From: M3007 sp046155725
GTDB taxonomy: Bacteria > Bacteroidota > Bacteroidia > Chitinophagales > Saprospiraceae
Length of the DNA: 47,540 nt
Direction: 5' to 3'
NCBI GenBank assembly: GCA_046155725.1
Contig: JBJXFT010000012.1
Location: 1 to 47,540 of the forward strand
Shown here one piece after another: positions 1 through 7,868 of this stretch (position 1 is its first letter; every line of letters starts with the position of its first letter). Made by a program: the position numbers and the translations under genes. The notes under the pieces were generated by a model. That model was given only the letters and a program-made list of their open reading frames with translations. It made no database searches and had not been told where the DNA came from.

Positions 1-1421
1 ATCGTCACCTTTGCGTTTTCAGGCAGGTGGTCGAGCGTCAGTTTGATCGCTGCTTTGTTGAGGAAAGAAACTTCTTGCGACAGTTTGATGTAGACGGTCT
101 CACCCTTGTGGTAATCTTCGCGGTGGAAGAAGTAGGCGTTTTTCATATTGCCGCGCAGAATGGCAAACGCGCTGACTGCCAAGCCGATGCCCACACCCGT
201 CAGCAAATCGGTAAATACCACCGCTACCACCGTGATGATGAACGGCCACCATTGGTATTTCCCGTTGGCCCACATCTGCTTGAACACCGAGATTTTGGCC
301 AATTTGTAGCCTGTCAGGATGAGCACTGCCGCGAGTGCGGCGAGCGGGATCAGGTTCAAAACAACTGGGATCAATGCCACGCACACCAGCAGCAAAGCAC
401 CGTGCAGGATCGCCGAAGTTTTCGTGCGGGCGCCCGCATTGACGTTGGCGGAGCTGCGCACGATGACCGACGTAAGCGGCAAGCCGCCCAGCAAGCCCGA
501 CACCAAATTGCCCACACCCTGCGCTTTCAGTTCGCGGTTGGGGTTGGTCGTGCGCAAATGCTTGTCAATCTTGTCCACCGCTTCGATGCACAGCAGCGTC
601 TCGATGGAGGCCACCGCACAGATGGTGAGCGCCACGGTGTACACTTTGGGATTGGCCCATTGCGAAAAGTCTGGGAATGTAAATTGCGCCAGGAAAGCCG
701 CCCCATCGCGCGGCACGGGGATGCTCACCAAGTGTTCGGGGAGAATAGCCCAAGGTTCGCCGAGCGTCAAAAAGAGTTGATTGACAAGCACAGCCGCCAC
801 AACCGCCACCAATGCACCCGGCACGAGTTTCAATTTGCTTTGCACAAAAGGCCGCTCCCACAGCAGCATAATCCCGATGGAAAGCAGTGCCACCGCCGTC
901 GCGCCGGGGTGGATAAATTGGGTAATGGCATCCCAGATAGAAAGCAGCGTGTTGCTGCCGCTTTGTTCAAAAAACGAGAAGTCGCCCTCCGAATCCTTGT
1001 CGTACCCCAAAGCGTGGGGGATCTGCTTCAAAATGATGATGATGCCGATGGCGGTCAGCATCCCTTTGATGACGTTGGAGGGGAAATAATTGGCAATTGT
1101 GCCGGCCCGCGCAAAACCCAGCGCGACCTGAAAAATACCCGCCAGCACCACGGCCAACAGAAACACCTCGAAAGCACCAAGTTGCTGGATGGCGACAATA
1201 ACCACGGCGGTGAGGCCAGCCGCCGGGCCGCTCACACTTGTGTGCGAGTTGCTCAAAAAACTGATAAGGAGGCCGCCGACAATGCCCGCGACAATGCCCG
1301 CGAAAAGCGGCACGCCACAGGCAAGGGCAATGCCCAAGCAGAGCGGCAGAGCGATGAGGAACACCACCAAGCCCGCAGGCATATCATATTTCAGATCTGC
1401 CCAAAAGTTGTTCTTTTGCAT
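1..1421 (-). CDS. SulP family inorganic anion transporter, 3' end cut off by window
   Basis: Multi-spanning inner-membrane transporter of the SulP/SLC26 family, which moves sulfate, bicarbonate or related anions. Reading from ATG at 1421 the frame stays open to the window edge (473 codons). The start reads MQKNNFWADLKYDMPAGL, followed by a Pro- and Gly-rich first helix region (IALPLCLGIALACGVP). Around residues 312-330 is TSVIVRSSANVNAGART, the SulP-type motif. The last visible residues (about 425-473, HREDYHKGETVYIKLSQEVS) enter the C-terminal STAS domain, so only roughly 50-100 residues should be missing. Substrate cannot be told from sequence. A small secreted protein gene lies 98 bp upstream on the same strand. 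The long plus-strand frame over the same DNA is a shadow. Confidence 0.93.
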   Translation of the reverse strand, partial: MQKNNFWADLKYDMPAGLVVFLIALPLCLGIALACGVPLFAGIVAGIVGGLLISFLSNSHTSVSGPAAGLTAVVIVAIQQLGAFEVFLLAVVLAGIFQVALGFARAGTIANYFPSNVIKGMLTAIGIIIILKQIPHALGYDKDSEGDFSFFEQSGSNTLLSIWDAITQFIHPGATAVALLSIGIMLLWERPFVQSKLKLVPGALVAVVAAVLVNQLFLTLGEPWAILPEHLVSIPVPRDGAAFLAQFTFPDFSQWANPKVYTVALTICAVASIETLLCIEAVDKIDKHLRTTNPNRELKAQGVGNLVSGLLGGLPLTSVIVRSSANVNAGARTKTSAILHGALLLVCVALIPVVLNLIPLAALAAVLILTGYKLAKISVFKQMWANGKYQWWPFIITVVAVVFTDLLTGVGIGLAVSAFAILRGNMKNAYFFHREDYHKGETVYIKLSQEVSFLNKAAIKLTLDHLPENAKVT

Positions 1422-1519
1422 GAAGAAGAAGGATTTGATTGCAAAGAATCATCCCGCCAACGGCGAGACAAGACAAGACGCGCACGCTCGTGGAGCGCGT
1501 CGAAAAATCAAAAAGGCAA

Positions 1520-1831
1520 TCAAACCTCGTTGGGAGGGGGGGAGAAAATGGAGCGGTGGGCGCTGTCGGGGATTTCTTCGGAATCAGCAAAGAGGCTGCC
1601 CGGGTGAACCAAAAAGGAGAATGTGCGGAGGCTTGCAGCATGAACCCTTTCTTTCGCTTCGTTCAGTTCATCTTTGATTTCTTTTTCTTTCTTGGCCTCT
1701 TTTTCGCCATTCTCCGTCTTCGATTCGCACATCTCCATCAAGTTCGAGTCGGCAAAACAAGGCAGTGCATCCTCCATGAGGATGCAGCCAAGAAGCAGGT
1801 AAGCCACGATGATGCCGATTCGGATGCGCAT
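1520..1831 (-). CDS. Small secreted protein of unknown function
   Basis: 103 residues, not recognised. The N-terminus MRIRIGIIVAYLLLGCILM is a hydrophobic signal-like segment; LLLGC could be read as a weak lipobox. Residues about 36-60 are highly charged (Glu/Lys-rich, likely helical), then a stretch with HAASLRTFSFLVHPGS and a Pro-rich end. It lies just upstream of the SulP gene in the same direction, so co-transcription is plausible. The composition (a signal followed by a coherent charged helix) favours a real gene over a chance frame, but no family assignment is possible. Confidence 0.6.
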   Translation of the reverse strand: MRIRIGIIVAYLLLGCILMEDALPCFADSNLMEMCESKTENGEKEAKKEKEIKDELNEAKERVHAASLRTFSFLVHPGSLFADSEEIPDSAHRSIFSPPPNEV

Positions 1832-1910
1832 GATTTCGAATAGTGAAGGCCTAAACGCATTCCCCTAAAAACTGTTTACGGCTTCCCAAATTTCTTTGAA
1901 ATTTGACACG

Positions 1911-1950
1911 CAAATTCTCTCACCCTCTCACGTCTCTCACATCTCTCACC
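1911..1950. repeat. CTCTCAC word repeat upstream of MDR oxidoreductase
   Basis: Four to five imperfect copies of the word CTCTCAC stand directly before the GTG start of the oxidoreductase. The same word makes up the large repeat at 39175-39450. Any longer start for the downstream gene would have to be translated through this repeat (giving a SLTSLTF-type peptide), so the repeat is better read as non-coding. Confidence 0.75.
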
Positions 1951-1959
1951 TTCTACACC

Positions 1960-2922
1960 GTGAAAGCACTCATAGTCAAACAACCGAGCGCCCCGCCCGA
2001 ACTGGCTGAAATGCCAGAACCCAAGCCGACAAAAGGCGAAGCCCTCGTCAGCATCCGCGCTGCTGCACTCAACCACCGCGACCTGTTCATCACACAGGGA
2101 CTGTACGCAGGCATCCGAACGCCCTGCATACTCGGCTCTGATGGCGCAGGGGAATGGCGCGGGAAACGTGTAGTCCTGTATCCTGCCCTCGAATGGGGCG
2201 ACGACCCGAACTTCCAAAGCAAAAATTTCCGCGTGCTTGGTATGCCAGATGACGGCACGTTCGCCGAGCAAATCTGCCTACCGCGCAAGAGCATTTTTCC
2301 CATGCCGGAACACTTAAGTTGGGAACAAGCCGCCGCGCTGCCCCTCGCCGGGCTGACGGCTTGGCGCACACTTTTCAGCCGATGTCAATGGATGAAAGGG
2401 GAACGAGTGCTGGTCACGGGAATCGGCGGCGGGGTTGCCCTTACGGCTCTGCAACTCGCTGTGGCTGCCGGGGCAGAGGTTTTTGTCACTTCCGGCTCCG
2501 CCGAAAAAATCACCAAAGCGATGAAACTCGGTGCCAAAGGCGGCACGAACTACCGCGAAGAAGGCTGGGAAAAACGCCTCAAACAAGAAGCCGGAGGCTT
2601 CGATGTCATCATTGATTCAGCCGCAGGCGAAGGCTTCGCGCTGCTGCCTGGCCTCTGCAACCCCGGCGCACGAATCGGCTTGTACGGCGGCACATTGGGC
2701 AAGGTGAACGGCTTGAGTATGCAGCCTGTTTTTTGGAAGCAGATCAGCATTCTTGGCAGCACCATGGGCAGCCCACGCGAGTTTCGCGCTATGCTGGCCT
2801 TTGTGCAAAAGCACGAAATAGTGCCCGTGGTGGATTCGGTTTTCCCGCTTTCGGAAGGAGCGAAGGCTTTTGAAAAAATGGAAAAGGGAGCGCAGTTTGG
2901 GAAGATCGTGGTGCGGGTTTAA
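1960..2922 (+). CDS. Zinc-binding dehydrogenase / quinone oxidoreductase-like MDR protein
   Basis: Cytoplasmic NAD(P)H-dependent oxidoreductase of the medium-chain dehydrogenase superfamily, 320 residues. The GroES-like N-terminal half contains AALNHRDLFITQGLY and GSDGAGEW. The nucleotide-binding half has AALPLAGLTAWRTLF followed by VLVTGIGGGVALTALQLA, a dinucleotide-binding glycine motif. No structural-zinc cysteine cluster is visible, as in quinone oxidoreductase/YogA-like members. The GTG at 1960 is preferred to the ATG at 1903 because VKALIVKQP is the usual first strand of the fold and the extra 19 residues are encoded by a CTCTCAC repeat. Substrate unknown. Confidence 0.9.
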   Translation: MKALIVKQPSAPPELAEMPEPKPTKGEALVSIRAAALNHRDLFITQGLYAGIRTPCILGSDGAGEWRGKRVVLYPALEWGDDPNFQSKNFRVLGMPDDGTFAEQICLPRKSIFPMPEHLSWEQAAALPLAGLTAWRTLFSRCQWMKGERVLVTGIGGGVALTALQLAVAAGAEVFVTSGSAEKITKAMKLGAKGGTNYREEGWEKRLKQEAGGFDVIIDSAAGEGFALLPGLCNPGARIGLYGGTLGKVNGLSMQPVFWKQISILGSTMGSPREFRAMLAFVQKHEIVPVVDSVFPLSEGAKAFEKMEKGAQFGKIVVRV

Positions 2923-2943
2923 TACACGATCTGTTTGGGAAGT

Positions 2944-2976
2944 ATTGGAGGTTCGACTCAAAGTCGAACCTCCAAT
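2944..2976. repeat. 33-bp perfect hairpin (family O, copy 1)
   Basis: Perfect palindrome with two 15-bp arms around a 3-nt CAA spacer; arms have the form ATTG-N7-GACT and AGTC-N7-CAAT. It lies 22 bp after the oxidoreductase stop in a convergent interval. Two further 33-bp copies with different arm sequences lie inside tilS (30021-30053, 30263-30295). It could act as a terminator stem, but no T-run follows. Confidence 0.9.
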
Positions 2977-2996
2977 TGTCCCGTTTTCAAATCTTC

Positions 2997-3042
2997 AACT
3001 TCCCGAAAGTTTAATCCCGAAGAAATCGGGATCGGGAAGTTT
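2997..3042. repeat. 46-bp nested inverted repeat (family N, copy 1)
   Basis: AACTTCCCGA pairs with TCGGGAAGTT, and inside it ATCCCGA pairs with TCGGGAT around AGAAA, giving a two-tier hairpin. A copy differing at one position (A for G in the first internal spacer) is at 29166-29211, over 26 kb away. Confidence 0.9.
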
Positions 3043-3074
3043 GACCTCTCTGCGATTCAAGTGGTCGAACCATT

Positions 3075-3108
3075 TATAGTTCATCGTTCACAGTTCATCG
3101 TTCCCCTA
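3075..3108. repeat. GTTCATCGTT word repeat (family I, copy 1)
   Basis: Three variants of GTTCATCGTT in tandem, ending on the stop codon (TAG at 3106-3108, minus strand) of the large T9SS protein gene. Related copies occur at 17727-17765, also ending on a stop codon, and inside tilS at 29719-29752. Confidence 0.75.
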
Positions 3109-6100
3109 CCGCTCCAATACAAACTTTGCCGCCGACTTGGCCCCACCCACAGGCTGCACCACCACATAGTAGAGGCCATTGGGCAAATCGCCGTCCAAGT
3201 TCAGTTCAAGCCATTCATCTTCAAGGTCACACCGGCGATCCAGCACCAACTGCCCTTGTGCGTTCAGCACCTGAACTTGTGCAGATTGACCCTGCCATTG
3301 GATTATGTCCACGAACAGCGAGCCCGCAGTCGGGTTGGGGCGGATGTGGAATTCGGAATTCCCAATTCCCAATTCCGCATTCCCAATTCCGTATTCCGCA
3401 TTCCCCTTAGCCCCCTCCCAAGGCTGCACCGGGCAGTACCAAGTGTTGAGGTGAGCCTCATAAGCCAGCCCATTTTTGAGCTTGCCGGTGATGTGGATAT
3501 AGTTGTTGGTGTGCGACTGTTGCGGAAGCCGGTATTCAAATACATCCGACTGCCCGTTGGTCAATCCAGTGGACACCGAACGGTAGCGGACAGAATAAAA
3601 CGGCGAAGCGTTCGGGTTGCGCACCTTGTACTGATTGTCCGTGTTGGGAGCAATGTAGATGCTTGCCTCTTTGGGCGTAACAGCCACGATGCCAGGCGGC
3701 AGTTGGATGGCGATGTAATCTACCTCCGACGCGCAGTAGTTGGTGGCCCGAATTCGGAACCTGCGCTGGTTGATAGCGTCCAGCCGGATGTCGAGCAATT
3801 CATAGCGCATACATCCGAGCGTCTTGATGTCGCAAGGAGGCGGCGCGTCCAGCACCGTGACATTGAAGCAGCAGGTGTCCCGGTTGCCACAGGTATTGCT
3901 GCCTTCATAGCACACTTTTGTGATGCCCAAAGGGAAGCCGCTGCCGCTCGATAGCCCTTGCACAAGGGTTGGCGCAGACACAGGGCCGGGGCAATTGGTG
4001 GTGGTGGTGGGCGCATTATAGGTCACTACAACCGTTGTGGCGGCTACGGGCAGTTGGACCGTCTGATTGGCCGGGCACTGAATGTCAAGCGTAGTGACGG
4101 TGACGGTGAAGCAACAAGCATCCCCGTTTCCACAAGTATTGGTGGCGCCATAACAGACCGTGTTGACCCCTGCGGGGAAATTTCCGCCAGAAGCCAATCC
4201 TTGTTGCAACTGAATGGTAGGCTGCGAACCTGGGCAATTGGTCGTCGTCGTCGGGAGCGCGTAGTTCACCTCAGTCGTCGGGGCGTTGTTTGGCAGCGCG
4301 ACCGTCAAGTTGGCTGGGCATTGGATGTCAAGCGTAGTGACGGTGACCGTGAAACAACAGGCATCGTTGTTTCCGCAGGTATTGGTGGCGCCGTAGCAAA
4401 CGCTGTTGACCCCTGAGGAGAAATTTCCGCCGGAAGGCGGCCCTTGCTGCAGCTGAATGGCAGGTTGCGAACCCGGGCAATCGGTGGTAGCCGTCGGGAG
4501 CGCGTAGTTCACCGCAATCGTCGAGGCGTTGTTTGGCAGTGCGACCGTCAGGTTGGCTGGACATTGGATGTCAAGCGTAGTGACGGTGACAGTGAAGCAA
4601 CACGCATCAGTATTTGAGCAGGCATTGGTGGCGCCATAACAGACCGTATTGACCCCTGCGGGGAAATTTCCGCCGGAAGCCAATCCTTGTTGCAATTGGA
4701 TGATGGGCTGCGAACCCGGGCAATCGGTAGTAGCCGTCGGGAGCGCGTAGTTCGCCACAATCGTCGTGGCGTTGTTTGGCAGTGCGACCGTCAGGTTGGC
4801 CGGGCACTGTAGGTCGAGCGTGGTGGGGATGAGTTCCAGGATATACGTGTTCAGCGAGTCGCAGCCGCCGGTGGTGGATGCCACATTGAGCATCACGGTG
4901 CCGGGCTGGGTGTAAGTCTGGCCGCCGAGCGTGACGGATTGGTTGGGATAAAACTGAATCAAGTATGTGTGCATAGGCGTGGGCAGCACCGTGACCTGAA
5001 AACTGCCCTGCCCCACGCAGCCCTCTTGGTTGGTGGCTGTGAGGGTGTAGGTCGTGTTGACTCCGGCTTGGATGGTAGGGTTGGGGCAATCTGTACAACT
5101 CAGCCCTGCTGCGGGCGACCACAGATATTGGTCAAAACCGGCGACGTTCAGCGTGACCGATTTGCCAGGGCAAATGCTGACATTGGCCAAATTGACCTCC
5201 GGGGCCGGGCTGATGCTGACAAGCACGGAATCGCGCAGCACATTCCCACAGGAGTCCGTGGCGGCAACGTGGTAAAGCCCCGTTGTGGTGGCGCTGAAAG
5301 TCTGGGCCGTAGAGCCGTCTTGCCATTGGTAGGCCGTGAAGCCTGCCCCGGCATCAAACACCAGGGTGCTGTCTTTGCAAATCATGAGGTCTGCGCCGAG
5401 GTCGAGCGTGGCGGGCGGGTACAATCTCACCTGAATAAACGCCGTGTCGCCGCAATCCAAGCCTTCGTTGAGCACCAAAATGCCGTTGTATGTGCCGAAA
5501 GAGGGAAAATCCACAGTAAGGTCAAAATCGGTGGAGTTTTCGAGGATGTTGCCGTTGCCCAAATCAAAGACCCACTCGAAGGTTTCGATATTGGCTGGCG
5601 GCAAACTCTCGTTGACGATGGTGACCGTTTTCGAGTCGCCGCATTGCTTGATGACATAGCTCTGAACGCCAACCACCTCGTCGTACTGCACCAGCGCGGT
5701 GACCTGCGGCGCACAATCGGCTACGTTGAACTGGAAGTCGCGCCGCGTAACGGACAGCAATACCCCGTCGCGAAATTCTTGCACACAAACGCCCACCACG
5801 TATTGGCCATTCAAGTGCGGCGTACCGCTGATAATGCCTGTTTGCGCATTTATTTGTATCAAGGGGTCACCGCCCATCGGCTCCTCTGGGGTGTAATCCG
5901 GGGCAATAAAAATTACCTCGTCGAAAGGCGGCGGGCAGGGCGGCTCAGGGGATGGTGAAGAGCAGCCATTGCCAAATTCGCCCCCGCCTGCGAACGGCGC
6001 GCAAAAACTGTACACCAACTGGTCGCCATCCGAGTCCGTGGCGGAGTAGTCCACCTCGAGCGGGTAGTTGTTGCAAATGACCACAGGGGGAAAGTTGCTG

Positions 6101-6612
6101 AATGCCGGGCTGCTGTTGCACAACTGCTGCGAGGCTGGCGTAATTTCTACGTAATATGTTGCGCCGGTTCCGCCAGGGTTCTCGATGTTCGTGATTGCAT
6201 CGGTGCGGCAACAGCGCTGATACTCGATCAAATAACTTTGGTTGATCACGGGCAGGGTAACTTCCCAAGTGTAGGTCGCTTCCTGCAAACAGATCTCGGG
6301 CAGGTTGTCAATGCAGTCCGGTTGGTTGATCGTGACCTCCTGGACGGACGCGAGATCAACATCGAAGGCATCGAACAGGGAGTTTACCTGAAAGTTGCCG
6401 GTGTAAATGGCCATGTGAGCCGGGTCGTCCAACGGTGCCTGGCCGTTGAGGCAGTCCCGGTAGACCTTCATGGTGAACCGATATATTCTGTTGTTGCCTA
6501 CGCTGCCGATGCACTCGTAGGTCACGCCACCGCCCACGATGTGGGTGGCAAACGATTCTGCAGCGAACAAAAAGAGGAGGGCGAAAATCAGTGTATGCTT
6601 GATTGCAAACAT
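3106..6612 (-). CDS. T9SS-exported surface protein with HYR-like repeats and type-A sorting domain
   Basis: 1168 residues, secreted. Signal peptide at the N-terminus (MFAIKHTLIFALLFLFAAES). Residues about 23-300 form the module shared with the two 756-residue paralogues downstream (THIVGGGVTYECIG, VYRDC, EYQRCCR, CPPPFDE). PKD/Ig-like strands follow, then four HYR-like repeats of 81 residues (about 597-920; each starts LDIQCPANLTV or similar and ends DACCFTVTVT). The final ~80 residues (FHIRPNPTAGSLFVDI to KFVLER) are a type-A T9SS sorting domain. The start at 6612 is chosen because it begins a proper signal peptide; an in-frame start at 6666 adds a non-signal extension. Just before the sorting domain a DNA repeat encodes EYGIGNAELGIGNSEF. 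Probably cell-surface bound or released; role in adhesion is inference. Confidence 0.92.
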   Translation of the reverse strand: MFAIKHTLIFALLFLFAAESFATHIVGGGVTYECIGSVGNNRIYRFTMKVYRDCLNGQAPLDDPAHMAIYTGNFQVNSLFDAFDVDLASVQEVTINQPDCIDNLPEICLQEATYTWEVTLPVINQSYLIEYQRCCRTDAITNIENPGGTGATYYVEITPASQQLCNSSPAFSNFPPVVICNNYPLEVDYSATDSDGDQLVYSFCAPFAGGGEFGNGCSSPSPEPPCPPPFDEVIFIAPDYTPEEPMGGDPLIQINAQTGIISGTPHLNGQYVVGVCVQEFRDGVLLSVTRRDFQFNVADCAPQVTALVQYDEVVGVQSYVIKQCGDSKTVTIVNESLPPANIETFEWVFDLGNGNILENSTDFDLTVDFPSFGTYNGILVLNEGLDCGDTAFIQVRLYPPATLDLGADLMICKDSTLVFDAGAGFTAYQWQDGSTAQTFSATTTGLYHVAATDSCGNVLRDSVLVSISPAPEVNLANVSICPGKSVTLNVAGFDQYLWSPAAGLSCTDCPNPTIQAGVNTTYTLTATNQEGCVGQGSFQVTVLPTPMHTYLIQFYPNQSVTLGGQTYTQPGTVMLNVASTTGGCDSLNTYILELIPTTLDLQCPANLTVALPNNATTIVANYALPTATTDCPGSQPIIQLQQGLASGGNFPAGVNTVCYGATNACSNTDACCFTVTVTTLDIQCPANLTVALPNNASTIAVNYALPTATTDCPGSQPAIQLQQGPPSGGNFSSGVNSVCYGATNTCGNNDACCFTVTVTTLDIQCPANLTVALPNNAPTTEVNYALPTTTTNCPGSQPTIQLQQGLASGGNFPAGVNTVCYGATNTCGNGDACCFTVTVTTLDIQCPANQTVQLPVAATTVVVTYNAPTTTTNCPGPVSAPTLVQGLSSGSGFPLGITKVCYEGSNTCGNRDTCCFNVTVLDAPPPCDIKTLGCMRYELLDIRLDAINQRRFRIRATNYCASEVDYIAIQLPPGIVAVTPKEASIYIAPNTDNQYKVRNPNASPFYSVRYRSVSTGLTNGQSDVFEYRLPQQSHTNNYIHITGKLKNGLAYEAHLNTWYCPVQPWEGAKGNAEYGIGNAELGIGNSEFHIRPNPTAGSLFVDIIQWQGQSAQVQVLNAQGQLVLDRRCDLEDEWLELNLDGDLPNGLYYVVVQPVGGAKSAAKFVLER
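3348..3410. repeat. GGAATTGGGAAT word repeat inside coding sequence
   Basis: Five tandem variants of a 12-bp word (GGAATTCGGAAT, GGAATTGGGAAT and similar) lie within the T9SS protein gene and stay in frame. They encode a repetitive linker of the type AEYGIGNAELGIGNSEF directly ahead of the sorting domain. Confidence 0.85.
3852..4820 (-). repeat. Four tandem 243-bp units encoding HYR-like domains
   Basis: The unit period is 243 bp (81 codons). Units 1-3 are nearly identical over long stretches; the fourth, nearest the C-terminus, is diverged (CPANQTVQLPVAATTVVVTY). The uneven similarity suggests recent amplification or gene conversion of the first three. Confidence 0.85.
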
Positions 6613-6690
6613 GAGGAGATGTGGTTGAGTGAATGAAGAACTTGAGAGCATTTTAGCAAAGGCCAAAACAGAAGCAATGTGTCAGGAGTA

Positions 6691-6914
6691 AAGCCGAATG
6701 ATTCGATTTTTGAAGATTGAATCCGATTGATTCGATTGGGAATCAACGCTTGGGCGCAGTTCGTTTTTCATAACCACTTTGCGTTGGCTATAAATAAGCA
6801 GTGCCGAAAGTAAAGCAGCTGTTTGGGCGGGGTGCGCCTAAAACGGCTTTGGCAAATTGGGCGACATAATCGAATCAATCGGATTCAATCTTCAAAAATC
6901 GAATCATTAGACTA
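6691..6914. repeat. Long inverted repeat with perfect 41-bp arms (family H)
   Basis: The arms 6697-6737 and 6868-6908 are exact reverse complements over 41 bp (word GAATCAATCGGATT and its complement), separated by 130 bp. The right arm runs to the stop codon of the OmpA-type gene (TAG at 6912-6914). The left arm plus the adjoining 57 bp (6691-6795) is a longer unit that recurs at 33975-34082. This fills nearly all of the 299-bp gap between the two genes; I see no gene in it. Confidence 0.9.
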
Positions 6915-7784
6915 TTCCGCCATCGGCACGTTGGGCAGTATAGGCCGGAAAACCACCACCGTGCGGCGGTTTTTCTGGCGGCCTTCGGGCGTTTCGTTTG
7001 GCGCGAGGGGATAAAACTCGCCCTTGCCAAGCGGAGTGAGTTGGTTGGCGTTCACATTGAAGTCGCGGATGAGCATGCGCACCGCGCAGGTGGCGCGGGC
7101 AAGGCTCCAGTCCCAGGTATCTTTCAGGTTTTTTTCTTTGGGCGGCAGCACATTGTCCGTGTAGGCCGCCACTTCTACCGAGAGGGATGGCCTCGTGGCG
7201 ATAAAGTCGGCCAAAGGCTGGAGCAGCGCCTTTCCTTTTGTGCTGATGGCCATTCCGCTCGGTTCAAAGAGCGCCGCGTCGGGCAAAGTGAGCATGATGG
7301 ATTCGCTCTCGAAAGTGACCGTCACGCCCGTGCTGCTGTGCGGGAAATAAGCTTTTGCCAAATCAGACTCAAGCCCGGCGAGGATGGCCTTACGCTTGTC
7401 TTGCACGGCTTTCACTTTCTGTGTCAGCGTGTTGCACTGGTCGAGCGCGGCATTGGAGGCAGCGAGGTTCTTTTCGAGCAACGTTTTTTCGGAGGCGAGT
7501 TTGCTCGCTGATTCGCCCATGGAGCGGGTGGTGGAAGCGAGTTGTGTTTTCAGGTCGGCAATCTCGGTATCCTGTCTGCCGAGGTCGCGGGCGAGGTTTT
7601 CCGTAGTTTTGGTGAGTTGGAACGTTTCCCTTTTTCGGTCGAGCAGTTCTTGCACCAGCACTTTTTCGCGGCCTTCGGCGGCAGCGCGGGCAGCCACTTG
7701 GGTGCTATAGACCCTGTGTTTCACACAAGAAAAAATGGAAAGGAATGCCAGCCCGGCAAGGGCGGCGAGCGCAGTTTTCCGCAT
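6912..7784 (-). CDS. OmpA family lipoprotein with coiled coil
   Basis: 290 residues. The N-terminus ends in LAFLSIFSC, a lipobox-like site with the lipidated Cys at 20, so an outer-membrane-anchored periplasmic protein is likely. Residues about 30-140 are a long coiled coil (many Lys/Glu/Gln/Leu). Residues about 165-285 are an OmpA-like peptidoglycan-associated domain, with SLSVEVAAYTDN, SLARATCAVRMLI and the final ETPEGRQKNRRTVVVF containing the conserved NRR. It sits 84 bp downstream of a T9SS protein gene on the same strand. It could be an envelope anchor for that export block, but this is inference; it is not recognisably PorE. Confidence 0.88.
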   Translation of the reverse strand: MRKTALAALAGLAFLSIFSCVKHRVYSTQVAARAAAEGREKVLVQELLDRKRETFQLTKTTENLARDLGRQDTEIADLKTQLASTTRSMGESASKLASEKTLLEKNLAASNAALDQCNTLTQKVKAVQDKRKAILAGLESDLAKAYFPHSSTGVTVTFESESIMLTLPDAALFEPSGMAISTKGKALLQPLADFIATRPSLSVEVAAYTDNVLPPKEKNLKDTWDWSLARATCAVRMLIRDFNVNANQLTPLGKGEFYPLAPNETPEGRQKNRRTVVVFRPILPNVPMAE

Positions 7785-7792
7785 AGTGAATA

Positions 7793-7866
7793 GGTTGGAA
7801 GGTTTCTGGTTGGAAGGTTTCTGGTTGGAGGTTCCAACCAGAAACCTTCCAACCAGAAACCAGAAT
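7793..7866. repeat. GGTTGGAAGGTTTCTGG inverted word repeat (family L)
   Basis: Two and a half direct copies of a 16-bp word followed by the same words in reverse complement. It can fold into a stem of over 30 bp and ends 2 bp before the stop codon of the T9SS paralogue (7869). Seen once in the window. Confidence 0.85.
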
Positions 7867-7868
7867 TG

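Noticed and set aside
27..1607. 526-residue plus-strand frame
   Set aside because: Antisense to the SulP gene; rich in Arg/His/Gln with no domain, while the minus strand has clear SulP motifs. Codon bias explains the open frame.
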